Part shown: positions 16,758-26,329 of the stretch, in pieces
How the letters are laid out: each line of letters starts with the position of its first letter
Position numbering within the stretch: position 1 is the first letter of the stretch
Source: Dialister hominis
GTDB lineage: Bacteria > Bacillota > Negativicutes > Veillonellales > Dialisteraceae
Direction of reading: 5' to 3'
Length of the DNA: 64,000 bases
Assembly (NCBI RefSeq): GCF_007164725.1
Contig: NZ_AP019697.1
Location: 1,895,501 to 1,959,500 of the forward strand
The notes under the pieces: model-generated
What the model was told of the DNA's origin: nothing
Databases searched by the model: none
Seen by the model: the letters and a program-made list of their open reading frames with translations, nothing else
Made by a program: the position numbers and the translations under genes

Positions 16758-17786
16758 ATGGCAGCTCTTTCGATGTCCGAATACCGCACACCGCTCTTCT
16801 GGAAACGTCTGGCTTTCATTATAGCGATTACGATCCTAGGCACTTTCATTTATTCCGTCGGCGTCAATGCCTTCTTCGTCCCGCACCAGTTCCTGGCTGG
16901 CGGGCTGACAGGTATCGCCATGATTGTATACTACCTGACCGGCATTCCGATCGGCGTCACGAACCTTGTCCTGAACCTCCCAATCCTCGGTCTTTCCCTG
17001 AAATTCATGGGGAAATTTTACACCATCATCACGATCCTCGGGACCGTTCTCCTTTCCCTTTTCATCGACCTCACGGCCTTCCTGGCTGACTACCACGTCG
17101 TCAAGGACCCGATCGTCGCTGCCATCTCCGGCGGTGTCGTCCTGGGCGTCGCCATGGGTATCCTTTACCGTTACAACAGCAACACCGGCGGCCTCGACGT
17201 CATCGGTGCCATCATCAAGAAGTACTACAACCTGGAAATCGGCTACGTCGTCTTCGCACTGAACTTCATCATCGTCATGGCCAGTGCATGGATCTTCGCT
17301 CTGGAACCAGCCATCTGCACCCTGATCGGCATGTACATCAATGCGAACCTCGCCAGCCGTCTCGTCCTTGGTTTTGCCCAGAGAAAAGCAGCCTTCATCG
17401 TCTCCGACAAGCCGCTTGAAATCTCTGATGCCATCCTGCGCACCATCCACCACGGCGCGACCCTCCTCTACGGCCAGGGCGCTTTCTCCGGCGCTGACAA
17501 GAAAATTATCTTCGCCATCGTCGACCTCACCCAGGTCACCCGCGTCCGCCACCTCGTAGAAGACATCGACCCGCACGCCTTCGTCTTCCTCATGAACACC
17601 ACCGACGTCATCGGAAGAGGCTTCACCAGCCCCCTCGCCGCCGGCCGCAATATCCCCCAGTCCATCCGCTACACCTGCGACGAAAAAGGCGACGTCGTCC
17701 CCACCCGCATGTGGCAGTTCGAAATGGACGCAGAAGCCCATCCCTACAAAGGCGAACAAACACCACCCAAAGTCGACCAGAAATAA
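16758..17786 (+). CDS. YitT family membrane protein
   Basis: About 342 residues: five hydrophobic helices of the DUF161 part (SVGVNAFFVPHQFLAGGLTGIA, NTGGLDVIGAII are family signatures) and a cytosolic DUF2179 domain from about residue 215 (AAFIVSDKPLEISDAI, VTRVRHLVEDIDPHAFVF). The function is not established for the family. ATG at 16758 follows AGAAAGGAACC; an extended -10 (TGATATAAT) is at 16673-16681. Confidence 0.9.
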   Translation: MAALSMSEYRTPLFWKRLAFIIAITILGTFIYSVGVNAFFVPHQFLAGGLTGIAMIVYYLTGIPIGVTNLVLNLPILGLSLKFMGKFYTIITILGTVLLSLFIDLTAFLADYHVVKDPIVAAISGGVVLGVAMGILYRYNSNTGGLDVIGAIIKKYYNLEIGYVVFALNFIIVMASAWIFALEPAICTLIGMYINANLASRLVLGFAQRKAAFIVSDKPLEISDAILRTIHHGATLLYGQGAFSGADKKIIFAIVDLTQVTRVRHLVEDIDPHAFVFLMNTTDVIGRGFTSPLAAGRNIPQSIRYTCDEKGDVVPTRMWQFEMDAEAHPYKGEQTPPKVDQK

Positions 17787-17791
17787 AAATG

Positions 17792-17826
17792 AAGGATGTA
17801 CACGACAAAATGTACATCCTTTTTTG
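17792..17826 (+). terminator. Terminator after the YitT gene
   Basis: AAGGATGTACA/TGTACATCCTT hairpin plus T run. Confidence 0.88.
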
Positions 17827-17835
17827 ATGCAGGGA

Positions 17836-17930
17836 GGATGATCCTGCGAGCGAGGCGAAATACTCGCCTTCCCAGACGGGGAAGTATGCCTTTGACCTTG
17901 CTCTGGAAGAGAAGGTCAAAGGCATCCATT
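17836..17930. repeat. Palindromic repeat cluster
   Basis: Contains CGAGCGAGGCGAAATACTCG, CTTCCCAGACGGGGAAG and CCTTGCTCTGGAAGAGAAGG units that recur at 320-345, 18885, 32115, 32185 and 52840-52885. Confidence 0.7.
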
Positions 17931-18009
17931 TTTACAGTCCCTTTTCCTCTTGACTGAAGTCTGCTTTCACTTTTTATAATAAAGGAAAAGACTACTGAAG
18001 GAGGCTCTC

Positions 18010-18834
18010 ATGAACGAATCAAAGGTACCTTACATCACACTTTCAGACGGCGGGATGATCCCGCAGCTTGGTTTTGGCACATGGACACTCAGGGATGATG
18101 CTGAAGATGCGGTGGATACAGCCATCAAAGCAGGCTACCGTCTCATTGACACCGCATCCATGTATGGCAATGAAGAAGCCGTCGGCCGCGGCATCCGGAA
18201 GAGCGGCATCGATAGGGAATCCCTCTTCGTCACAACGAAGATCACGCCAAGTGAAATGAGCCAGCGCCCGCAGAGCCAGTGGATTGAAGAGAGCCTTGAA
18301 AGGCTCGACATCGGCTGGATCGACCTCATGCTCTTCCACTGGCCGGCAGCGAACGAAAAGTATCACAGAGAAACATGGGACGTCCTGGAAGAATACGCAG
18401 CCAAAGGCCTCATCAAGCACCTCGGCGTATCGAATTTCAACCCGCGCCAGATCGACGACCTCCTCATCCACGGCCATCTTCCGCCCGTCGTCAATCAGAT
18501 CGAGCTCTATCCCTACCGCCAGCAGATCGGGAACGTCAAAGCAGACGGTGAAAGAAACATCGCCATCGAATGCTATTCCCCTTTGGCCGAAGGAAGAGCC
18601 GCCAAAGATCCCGTCCTTGAAGAAATCGCCAAAGCCCACGGAAAAACCGCCGCGCAGGTCACCCTCCGCTGGGAAATCCAGAAAGGTTTCATCACCATCC
18701 CCAAAGGCAGGAACCCCGCCCACATCCAGAGCAACATGGACATCTGGGACTTTGCGCTGACAGAAAAGGAAATGGAAACCATCGCCTCCCTCAACGAATA
18801 CACCAGCACCGACCCCGAAGACTCACCGTGGTGA
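18010..18834 (+). CDS. Aldo/keto reductase
   Basis: NADPH-dependent reductase of 274 residues with the AKR barrel: LGFGTWTL, the catalytic tetrad region GYRLIDTASMYGNEEAVG (Asp, Tyr), Lys in TTKITPS and His in FHWP, and the cofactor end IPKGRNPAHIQSNMDIWDF. It is like 2,5-diketo-D-gluconate or glyoxal reductases; the substrate is unknown. ATG follows GAAGGAGGCTC. A promoter-like TTGACT/TATAAT pair with a long spacer lies at 17950-17980. Confidence 0.9.
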   Translation: MNESKVPYITLSDGGMIPQLGFGTWTLRDDAEDAVDTAIKAGYRLIDTASMYGNEEAVGRGIRKSGIDRESLFVTTKITPSEMSQRPQSQWIEESLERLDIGWIDLMLFHWPAANEKYHRETWDVLEEYAAKGLIKHLGVSNFNPRQIDDLLIHGHLPPVVNQIELYPYRQQIGNVKADGERNIAIECYSPLAEGRAAKDPVLEEIAKAHGKTAAQVTLRWEIQKGFITIPKGRNPAHIQSNMDIWDFALTEKEMETIASLNEYTSTDPEDSPW

Positions 18835-18844
18835 GACTGCCGAG

Positions 18845-18962
18845 GAGCATGCATTCTCGAGAGCGCCGCTAACACTTGCCTTCCCAGACGGGGAAAGGGA
18901 ACCGCGTGCGGTGGATAGGGTTGATTATTGACAGCCGAAGGCTGGTTGTATGGTTTTCTGCT
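18845..18962. repeat. Palindromic repeat cluster
   Basis: Holds CTTCCCAGACGGGGAA, the GTGGATAGGGTTGATT phrase and a GCCGAAGGCTGGTTGTATGG unit, all shared with clusters at 32040-32275 and 31030-31110. Confidence 0.65.
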
Positions 18963-19025
18963 TTCCTATGACTCCGTACACTTGCATTAGATATTCTTTT
19001 AATCTTATCCCACCGCAAAAAGAGG

Positions 19026-19066
19026 CTGCAGAAATGATTGCACATTCCTGCAGCCTCTTTTTAATA
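19026..19066 (-). terminator. Terminator of the ADP-ribosylglycohydrolase gene
   Basis: AAAAAGAGGCTGCAG...CTGCAGCCTCTTTTT hairpin; T run present in both directions. Confidence 0.85.
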
Positions 19067-19070
19067 TTCC

Positions 19071-20528
19071 CTACACTTCCAAATCTTCAATTCTTTTTAT
19101 GGTGTCTTCTCGAATTTCTCTGTATCCTGCGTGGCCGTCCTGACGGAAGAGGATGGCGCCCTTTCCTACTCTTTCTTCCGTGCTGACGTAAGCGCCGAAG
19201 AAGCCGGCGATGTCTTCGCCTGTCCAGAGGTAGAGGCGTACTTTATGGTTGACGTGGCTTGCCATTTCCTTTTCGGGGATGATTCTCGGCGCCTGGATTT
19301 CGCCGAGGCCGTCGTCATCGAGTTTCTTGAGACGGATGAGCCAGCGGCGGACGGAGCCGTTCCGCATGAATTCGGTGAGGCTTCCTCCGTAGGATTTCTC
19401 TGCTTCCACGGCCGCGACGAGAAGGGCCATGATGGTACGGGAGTCGAGGTTTCCGACTTCGGCTTCGCTCATGGATTTCGCGCTCCATGTAATGTGGGAT
19501 TCCCAGAGGATATCGCGGAAGTCATCGAGTTTCAGTTCAGGATGAGCAGCTTTGAAATCTTCAATGGTCCTCATGAAGCTCTGGCCGGCAGCGGAGTAGG
19601 ATGCTTCGATTTCCGCATCCTCGTCTTTCTTTCTGGCCGTGATAGCCCATGTGCCTACGCCCAGGCGGTCGAGGTCGTCGAGGTATCTTGTAATTTTTTG
19701 GAAAGCCCTGCCATGCCCGGCGGATTTCCTTCGTTTCTGTGCCAGCAACGTCTCGAAGCGGTCGACGACTTCGAGCATGTCTTCAGGTAGGCGGTGGCGG
19801 CATTCGGCTATGAGGTCGACGGGAATGATGTAGTAGGCCGATGCCATGGCGCCTGTCATCGCTCCGCTGGAGTCGGTATTGCCGCCTAAGAAAATGACGG
19901 TGCGGAGGGCGTCTTCAAAATTTTTGGATTCGAGGAAGGCAGTGATGGCTTGAGGAACCGTTTCCTTGCAGGATTCCTGATGTTCGTAGGTCTTGCGGAT
20001 TTCTGCGCAGCTGCGGCTCAGGTCATAGCCGAAGATCCTCTGGACGTAGTCCTTGATTTCCTCTTTCGTCGAGCCTGTTCTTGCCATGTAGACGACGGAG
20101 GCGACGGCGTCGGCGCCTCGGATGCTGTCCGGATTGACGTGCGTCGTCATGGCGGAGAGGCGTGCCATTTTTCTTGTCTCGTCGATCGTGTCGTAGAGCC
20201 AGCCGATGCAGGAAATGCTCATAGCCGCATCGACAGTATCGACGTCGAGGGGCTTGTGATCCTTGAAGAGCCAGCGGAGGTACTGCGCGCTGTAGCCTGC
20301 CTTGGGGTATTTCCTGCCCCAGCGCAGCATCGTCTCGGCGATGCATTTCTGGATCTCCTTGTCGCTTTCTCCTTCTGAATCCATCAGGGCTTCCGCCACA
20401 GCGACTGTCATGACGGTATCATCGGTGTAGGTCGACTCCGCAGTAAAAAGCGGGAAATCCTTCGTCTTTTCACCCCTGTCGAACTCATAAGGCGCGCCGA
20501 TCATATCGCCCAAAGCTGCTCCGTACAT
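19071..20528 (-). CDS. ADP-ribosylglycohydrolase fused to a DUF6508-like domain
   Basis: About 485 residues. Residues 1-260 are an ADP-ribosyl hydrolase (DraG fold): GAALGDMIGAPYEF, YTDDTVMT with metal-binding Asp, and GGNTDSSGAMTGAMASA near 230, where the canonical GD.D becomes N.D. Residues 300-440 form a second helical domain (TWAITARKK, LDDFRDILWES, WLIRLKKLDDDG) like DUF6508. The enzyme would remove ADP-ribose from proteins or small molecules. ATG at 20528 follows AAGGAGG. No partner ADP-ribosyltransferase is in the window. Confidence 0.85.
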   Translation of the reverse strand: MYGAALGDMIGAPYEFDRGEKTKDFPLFTAESTYTDDTVMTVAVAEALMDSEGESDKEIQKCIAETMLRWGRKYPKAGYSAQYLRWLFKDHKPLDVDTVDAAMSISCIGWLYDTIDETRKMARLSAMTTHVNPDSIRGADAVASVVYMARTGSTKEEIKDYVQRIFGYDLSRSCAEIRKTYEHQESCKETVPQAITAFLESKNFEDALRTVIFLGGNTDSSGAMTGAMASAYYIIPVDLIAECRHRLPEDMLEVVDRFETLLAQKRRKSAGHGRAFQKITRYLDDLDRLGVGTWAITARKKDEDAEIEASYSAAGQSFMRTIEDFKAAHPELKLDDFRDILWESHITWSAKSMSEAEVGNLDSRTIMALLVAAVEAEKSYGGSLTEFMRNGSVRRWLIRLKKLDDDGLGEIQAPRIIPEKEMASHVNHKVRLYLWTGEDIAGFFGAYVSTEERVGKGAILFRQDGHAGYREIREDTIKRIEDLEV

Positions 20529-20689
20529 CGCACTGCCTCCTTCTGAAATGCGCTTGTCGCATCTCGATTGCACTCTATGTCATCTTAATCATAGCACGGA
20601 AAAGCGCCGGCTGCTCTTAGTTTATTTCTATATTTTCCCCTTATTTTTTAAGAAATTGATAACCTCCTGTTTGACTCATTCCTGCATGA

Positions 20690-20726
20690 AAAAAGAGCCC
20701 GAAACCAGGAAGATAGTTTCAGAGCT
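20690..20726 (-). terminator. Terminator of the EamA gene
   Basis: AGAGC.CGAAAC / GTTTC.GAGCTCT hairpin with an A run on its left, giving a T tail on the minus strand. Confidence 0.7.
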
Positions 20727-21608
20727 CTACTTGATGCCGGCAACGACGGTCGCGATGATGATGAGTGCCATGCCTGTCAGTTCGTACATGCCAAATGTCA
20801 TGCTGAAGAGGAGGAAGGAAAAGATGACGGAGGAAACTGGTTCGAGCGCCGAGATGATGCTTCCTCTTGACGGAGAGACGTAGGCAACGCCGCCCAGGTA
20901 GAAGACGAAGGATAGGATGGTACCGAAAACGACGACGTAGGCAAATGCCAGAAGCGTGTTCGTATCGACGACGCCGGTGAAGGTGGTCATAAGCGTCACG
21001 GGCATGAGGACAAGGGATCCGAGGAACATGCCCCAGCCGACGACGACGGGCTCGCTGTATTTCAGGATGAGGCCGACCGGGGAAATCGTGTAAAGCGCGC
21101 AGACAAAGGCGGAAAGGAGGCCCCAGAAGAGCGCCTCGGGAGGAAGCGCCAGAGACGTCAGGTCTCCGGCTGTCGCGATGAGGACCGTACCGACGATGGC
21201 GAAAACGGCACAGAAGACTTCCTTCCCCCGCGGAAGCCGTTTTTCACGCATGCAGTACCACATGATGATGAGGACCGGCATGATGTATTCGAGAACCGTC
21301 GCGGCCGCCGCGTTGCTGACCTTGATGCAGGCGAAGTAGCAATACTGCGTCCCCAGCATGCCGAGGCATCCGAAGATGATGAGCCGCAGCCTTTCGGCTG
21401 AACTTTTCTAGACGGAAACAATGCCCTTCCCCATCAGATGGGAAATAAGAAGGAGGAGCGATCCGGCAACGAAGAGGCGGAAGAATGTCAGCCACTCCGG
21501 AGATATGCCCTGCCCCTGCAGAATGTACTGCCCTGCGATGCCGCTGGAACCCCAGAGAATGGAACCTGCGGCGACGAGCAGCACGCCGTGACTGGATAAA
21601 TTTGCCAT
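20727..21608 (-). pseudogene. EamA/DMT superfamily transporter interrupted by an amber stop
   Basis: Ten-helix drug/metabolite exporter-type protein. The N-terminal part (ATG 21608, GGAGGGAG upstream: SHGVLLVAAGSILWGSSGIAG) runs to MGKGIVSV and meets TAG at 21408-21410. The same frame then continues KSSAERLRLIIFGCLGMLGTQYCYFACIKVSNAA to the natural end at 20727. No frameshift is needed, so a single substitution explains the break (a Trp TGG codon is common at this position). A restart at an internal Met near 21359 would lack the first two helices. Confidence 0.88.
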
Positions 21609-21892
21609 GATCTCCCTCCTTTCGTTTTGTCTTATCATTGTAGCACGGAAACAATTTTTGAAAAACCCGCAAAGGGATGAAAAATTTCCTTTCCAAAAAA
21701 GTGTCACGAAATACGGCCCCCGCGCATTTGCGGAATCGTCAAATTCGATGCCCCTTCCCATTTATTTAGGGACTGCCGCGCTCCTGTGGAGCAGGGTATT
21801 TTCGCCGCTTTCCCCTGTTTTCTCTTCCGCAGTCTCTCCTGCACCTATGATTAAATGTTCTCAATATGTAGAACATTATTTCTTTTTTGCAT

Positions 21893-21921
21893 TTGACTCA
21901 GTTTTTGATTCTGCCTATACT
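21893..21921 (+). promoter_or_regulatory. Strong promoter facing trkA, heading a non-coding stretch
   Basis: TTGACT at 21893-21898, exactly 17 bp, TATACT at 21916-21921. The transcript would begin near 21928 with GGATAGAGGCAAAGGCAGAG and reach the terminator at 22180-22213, giving about 285 nt without a coding frame. It could be a small RNA or an attenuated leader of trkA. No known riboswitch consensus was recognised in it. The rest of the 21609-22341 gap shows no gene. Confidence 0.6.
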
Positions 21922-22179
21922 GTGGATAGAGGCAAAGGCAGAGCCCTCTGTCTCCTGCACTTAGCCGGCGGACCCTTACTAATGTCTGCACATATACCCC
22001 AATATTTGCGGTACTTCTAATTGTTTTCACTGCTTTCGTTCTTCTCAAGATTTTTTTCATTTGATCGTAGTATGAAAATATGCCTCTTGAATGAATCATA
22101 GTGACACAGTAAGGAAAAATCCCCTCCATCCGCCGGCAATTCAAAATAGGACTCTTACCCAAGGAGAGTCCGGAAAATC

Positions 22180-22214
22180 CCCGTCGCCCGCACGACGGGG
22201 ATTTTTCCTGCCCG
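22180..22214 (+). terminator. Terminator/attenuator upstream of trkA
   Basis: AAAATCCCCGTCG cccgca CGACGGGGATTTTT, a near-perfect intrinsic terminator about 130 bp before the trkA start; a TATAAT at 22253-22258 follows it. Confidence 0.8.
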
Positions 22215-22341
22215 TTTATCATACCTTGTAGCAGGGTATTGTATGAGCGTAGTATAATGAGGAGTAATGTCCGAGGGGAATTTCTCCTCCATATTCCCAT
22301 AAGAAAGCAAGCCAAATGGCTGCCATAAGGAGTCAAATTAT

Positions 22342-23696
22342 ATGCGTATCGCTATTATCGGAGCGGGGCATCTGGGCTATATTATCGCGGAATTTCTTTC
22401 CAACGAGCAGTATGACGTCGTCGTCGTCGATTCGGGTGAATCGAAGCTGGATGCGATCCGCGACGCGCTGGACGTACTGACGATCCATGCCGACGGCACG
22501 AGCCCGTCTTTTATGCGTGACGAAGATATGAAAGGCACGGATATCGTCGTCGCCGTCACCGCCATCGATGAAGTGAACATCATCGCCTGCATCCTCGCCA
22601 AGAAGAACGGCATCCCCCATACCATCGCGCGTATCAGGGACCCGAAGTTCCTTGCCGAACCGCCGTCCTACATCAGAGAAAATTTCGACATCGACCTTCT
22701 CTTAAGTCCTGAGCTCATCACCGCGCGTGAAATCAACCGCATCCTGATGACGCCTTCGGCACTGAATGTCGAAGACTTCGCAGAAGGCAAGGTACGCCTC
22801 ATGGAAACGAAACTGGGACCGCGTTCCCCGCTTCTCCATATCCCGCTGAAGGATCTGCGCCTGCCGCAGTCTGTCCTGATCGCTATGATTTTCCGCGATC
22901 ACAGGATGATCATCCCTCACGGCAATGACGTGCTGCTGCCGCTCGATAACGTCTATTTCCTGGGAAATCCGGAAACTGTCGCCGAGCTTCCGCAGAATGT
23001 CGGGGCCGCCAATTACCAGCACCGCATCCGCCGCGCTCTCATCATCGGGGCCGGCCGCACGGGGCAGATTCTCGCCCCCATGCTGGAAGAACAGGGCATT
23101 TCCGTCAAAGTCATCGATAACGACAGGGACCACTGCCGCCTCGTCGCTTCCCGCCTGAAGAAGGGCATCGTCCTTTACGGCGACGGGACCGACATCGATC
23201 TTCTGAAGCAGGAAGGCGTTGAGGATGCGGATATCGTCATCTGTATCACAAGCGACGAACGCCTGAATATGATGATGGCGCTCCTGGCCAAGCACCTCGG
23301 CGCCCGCCAGACCATCGTCCGCGTCGTCCGCACCGAGTACGTCGCCCTCATGCAGCAGGTCGGCGTCGACATCGTCCTTGCGACCAGGCTTCTGGCTGCC
23401 GGCGAAGTCCTCTCCTTCGTACGAAGCGGTTCCATCGAACGCGTCAGCCTCCTCGAAGGTGCGTGCGTCCAGGCTGCCGAAATCATCGCATCGTGCAGGA
23501 AGGCTCTCCGCTCGACGGACGCCGCCTGATGGACGTCGATCTTCCGAAGGGCTGCCTCATCGGCACGTACGTCCGTGACGGCAAAGCCTTCATCCCTGAC
23601 GGCCGCTCTGCCCTCCATGCCGGAGACAGGGCCATCGTCATCGTCGAAGCCGACCAGGCCTCCGACGTCCTTTCCTTCTTCAAAGGCGGGGATTAA
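22342..23696 (+). pseudogene. trkA: Trk potassium uptake protein TrkA, frameshifted near the C-terminus
   Basis: NAD-binding regulator with two RCK repeats: the first starts IIGAGHLGYIIAEFL, the second IIGAGRTGQILAPML near residue 230. The frame breaks near 23485-23490: AAIIGAGR-type RCK2 is complete, but at QAAEII the sequence gains the equivalent of five bases (ATC-ATCGC-ATCG), sending the ORF to a stop at 23529. The remaining RCK_C (VQEGSPLDGRRLMDVDLPKG ... GDRAIVIVEA) continues in another frame to 23696. The product loses its last about 65 residues. Confidence 0.85.
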
Positions 23697-23699
23697 GCA

Positions 23700-25148
23700 A
23701 TGAATCTTAAAGTCATTTACACCATGCTTTCCCGCATCATGCTCGTCAGCGGGGCTATGGTGGCGCTGCCTCTGGCCATTTCCCTCATCATGGGAGGCCC
23801 GATCCTCGCCTTCATCTTCTCCATGGCCGTCGCGGGTCTTGCAAGCGTGGTTCTCAAAAAAAGAGGCGTCGCGCAGGAAAACAGCCTGACGCCCAGAGAA
23901 GGCACGGCCATCACCGCGCTCTCCTGGCTCTTCGTCTCGCTCCTCTTCGCGCTGCCTTATATATTCAGCGGAACACTGGGGCCCCTGGACAGCCTCGTCG
24001 AAAGCATCTCCGGCCTCACCGGCACCGGCGCGACCGTCATCGACGACCTTGGCGCTGTCCCGCAGAGCATCCTCTTCTTCCGCGCCATGACGCACTGGCT
24101 GGGAGGCCTCGGCATCATCGTCATCTTCGTCGCCATCTTCCCGCAGATCGGGCGCGGCAGTGCGAAGATGGTCAATGCGGAAAGCACCGGCCCCACCTCC
24201 TCGAAAGCCCTTCCAAGGATCAAGGAGACAGCCTCTGCCCTCTTCACCGTCTACCTCATTTTCACGATTGCTGCCGCCGCGGCCTACATGCTCTGCGGCC
24301 TCACCTTCCTTGATGCGATAGACACGTCGTTCTCGACGATTGCGACCGGCGGCTTCTCCACGAAGGACGCCAGCATCGCCTACTATAACAACCCCGTCCT
24401 TGAGCTCGTCATCGCTTTCTTCATGATCATCTCGAGCGCCAACTTCGGGATTTACGTCGAAGCAAGGAAACGCGGCCTTTCCGCCATTACCGGCGATATG
24501 GAATTCCGCACCTACATCGGCATCGTCCTGGCAGCGACGGTCCTTATGACGATTTCCTTAGTCCTTCAGGGAAATTACGGATTCGTGGAAGCACTCCGTG
24601 AGACCTTCTTCCAGTCCGCCTCCCTCTCCTCGACGACAGGTTTCGTCTCTGCGGACTTCGACCAGTGGCCGTCCTTTGCGAAATTCATCATCCTGCTCAT
24701 TATCATCGTGGGCGGTTGCGGAGGTTCTACCGCAGGCGGCCTGAAAGTCATCCGCCTCATCCTCCTCGTGAAGAGCTTCACCTCGATTCTGAAGCTCCAC
24801 ATCCACCCGAGAGCCGTCCTCCACGTCACCGTATCCCACGAAAGATACTCCCAGGACACCATATTCCGCGTCCTCTGCTTCTTCTTCATCTACATGGCCC
24901 TCTCCACACTCTGGGCCGCATGCATGATGATGGACGGAGTCGCCTTCATGGACGCCATCGGAGTCTCCTTCTCCACCATGTCCAACGCAGGCCCGGCCTT
25001 CGGCCAGTTCGGAGCCACCTGTACCTACTCGGCACTCCCCGATTTCAGCAAATTCGTCGTCTGCCTCTCCATGCTCTTCGGCAGACTCGAATCCGTCACA
25101 CTCCTTGCCATCTTCATCCCTTCCTTCTGGAAAAAGAGCGGATGGTAA
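23700..25148 (+). CDS. trkH: Trk potassium transporter membrane subunit TrkH
   Basis: About 482 residues, K+-translocating partner of TrkA, 3 bp downstream of the trkA end. Pore-loop segments include SGLTGTGATVID, FSTIATGGFSTKD, SLSSTTGFVSAD and FSTMSNAGPAFG, each with a filter glycine, plus GGCGGSTAGGLKVIR. It is intact. Together with the upstream ktrBA block it gives the window two K+ uptake systems. Confidence 0.93.
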   Translation: MNLKVIYTMLSRIMLVSGAMVALPLAISLIMGGPILAFIFSMAVAGLASVVLKKRGVAQENSLTPREGTAITALSWLFVSLLFALPYIFSGTLGPLDSLVESISGLTGTGATVIDDLGAVPQSILFFRAMTHWLGGLGIIVIFVAIFPQIGRGSAKMVNAESTGPTSSKALPRIKETASALFTVYLIFTIAAAAAYMLCGLTFLDAIDTSFSTIATGGFSTKDASIAYYNNPVLELVIAFFMIISSANFGIYVEARKRGLSAITGDMEFRTYIGIVLAATVLMTISLVLQGNYGFVEALRETFFQSASLSSTTGFVSADFDQWPSFAKFIILLIIIVGGCGGSTAGGLKVIRLILLVKSFTSILKLHIHPRAVLHVTVSHERYSQDTIFRVLCFFFIYMALSTLWAACMMMDGVAFMDAIGVSFSTMSNAGPAFGQFGATCTYSALPDFSKFVVCLSMLFGRLESVTLLAIFIPSFWKKSGW

Positions 25149-25156
25149 GAAAAATG

Positions 25157-25203
25157 AAAAGGGCTGTGGTAAATGGATAATCATTTATCACAGTCCTTTT
25201 TGA
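25157..25203 (+). terminator. Terminator after trkH
   Basis: AAAAGGGCTGTGGTAAATG pairs with CATTTATCACAGTCCTTTT. It is one of the long TGTGG.AAATG-type terminator hairpins seen several times in the window. Confidence 0.85.
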
Positions 25204-25356
25204 TGAAAGAAATTATCAGATTTCTTTACATTTCCTTTTGACAAAGTCTATTATTGTCACACTAAAAGTTATAATTAGGATAAGAAGGAAAAATGCATGA
25301 CACAGATGAATCCTTCTTAAAGATAATCATACGTTGATGAAGAAGGGATGAAGGAA

Positions 25357-26244
25357 ATGAAGTACGGAGTATCGGGGACAGGCGATGTGGGACATGTCAT
25401 CGCAAGCAAATTAATCGACCTCGGCCATGAAGTCATGATGGGTGCCAGAAGTGCATCGAGCGAAAAAGCGCAGAAATGGGCTGAAGAACATGGCAGCCAT
25501 GCCTATTACGGAACATTTGAAGATGCTGCCAAATTCGGGGAACGCGTCTTCAACTGCACGCAGGGAATTCATGCTATCGAAGCACTGGAACTGGCAGGAA
25601 AAGATCACCTCAATGGAAAAATTCTGATTGACACTTCGAATCCATTCCACTATGAAGACGGCCATATTTCCCTTGATCCTAAGTACAGCGGAAACACAAG
25701 CCTTGGCGAAGAAATCCAGAAATTTCTCCCAGAGACCAGAGTGGTAAAAACCCTGAACTACATCGGCAGCTCCATGATGGATTTCAATTATGATGATAAT
25801 GACTCTGACTATGCTCCCTTTACTGCTTTCTACTGCGGCAACGACTCTGATGCCAAGAGGGAGACAGCCATACTCCTCTATGACTTCGGCTGGCGAGACC
25901 TCCTGGATATCGGAGACATTTCCATGTCCCGCTATACGGAGATGCTGGGCGCTTTTTGGGTACCGCTCTATAAGAAATTTAATTCCATGAAATGGGGCTT
26001 CGCATTATCCAGAAACTTTGAAAAAACGCCGGAAAAAATTGCCTTATCAAGAGGATACCTGGGAGCAAAGCCTACGGGGAAAAAATGGCATGGTCACGAG
26101 ATCTATATACCGATTCCCAATCCCGCACATAAACAGCCGGAGGGCATCGATATGAAACAATATATCCTTGATGGTGATGGCACAAATAATATTTGTACAG
26201 ATCTGCAAGGTGATATGACTAAAGCTCTTAATGATGAAAATTAA
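25357..26244 (+). CDS. NADP(H)-binding oxidoreductase, F420-dependent NADP reductase-like
   Basis: About 295 residues. The N-terminal Rossmann motif is YGVSGTGDVGHVIASKLIDLGHEV with MMGARSAS for the NADP phosphate. Mid-protein DTSNPFHYEDGH and VVKTLNYIGSSMM match the F420:NADP oxidoreductase fold. Organisms of this type normally lack F420, so the partner is likely another small molecule. ATG at 25357 is preferred to 25348 because GAAGGG then has proper spacing. Confidence 0.75.
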   Translation: MKYGVSGTGDVGHVIASKLIDLGHEVMMGARSASSEKAQKWAEEHGSHAYYGTFEDAAKFGERVFNCTQGIHAIEALELAGKDHLNGKILIDTSNPFHYEDGHISLDPKYSGNTSLGEEIQKFLPETRVVKTLNYIGSSMMDFNYDDNDSDYAPFTAFYCGNDSDAKRETAILLYDFGWRDLLDIGDISMSRYTEMLGAFWVPLYKKFNSMKWGFALSRNFEKTPEKIALSRGYLGAKPTGKKWHGHEIYIPIPNPAHKQPEGIDMKQYILDGDGTNNICTDLQGDMTKALNDEN

Positions 26245-26269
26245 GTGAACGAAACAAAATAGGGTAAAA

Positions 26270-26317
26270 GAACACCGCTGCATGACTTGGAATGAGCCAT
26301 ACAGCGGTGCTTTTTTA
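26270..26317. terminator. Terminator between convergent genes
   Basis: ACACCGCTG...CAGCGGTGC hairpin followed by T6. Confidence 0.85.
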
Positions 26318-26329
26318 GTATCCTTCGCC

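Noticed and set aside
21893-22214. c-di-AMP (ydaO) or lysine riboswitch in front of trkA
   Set aside because: Only weak local similarity; the conserved cores were not found, so it is reported as an unclassified leader.
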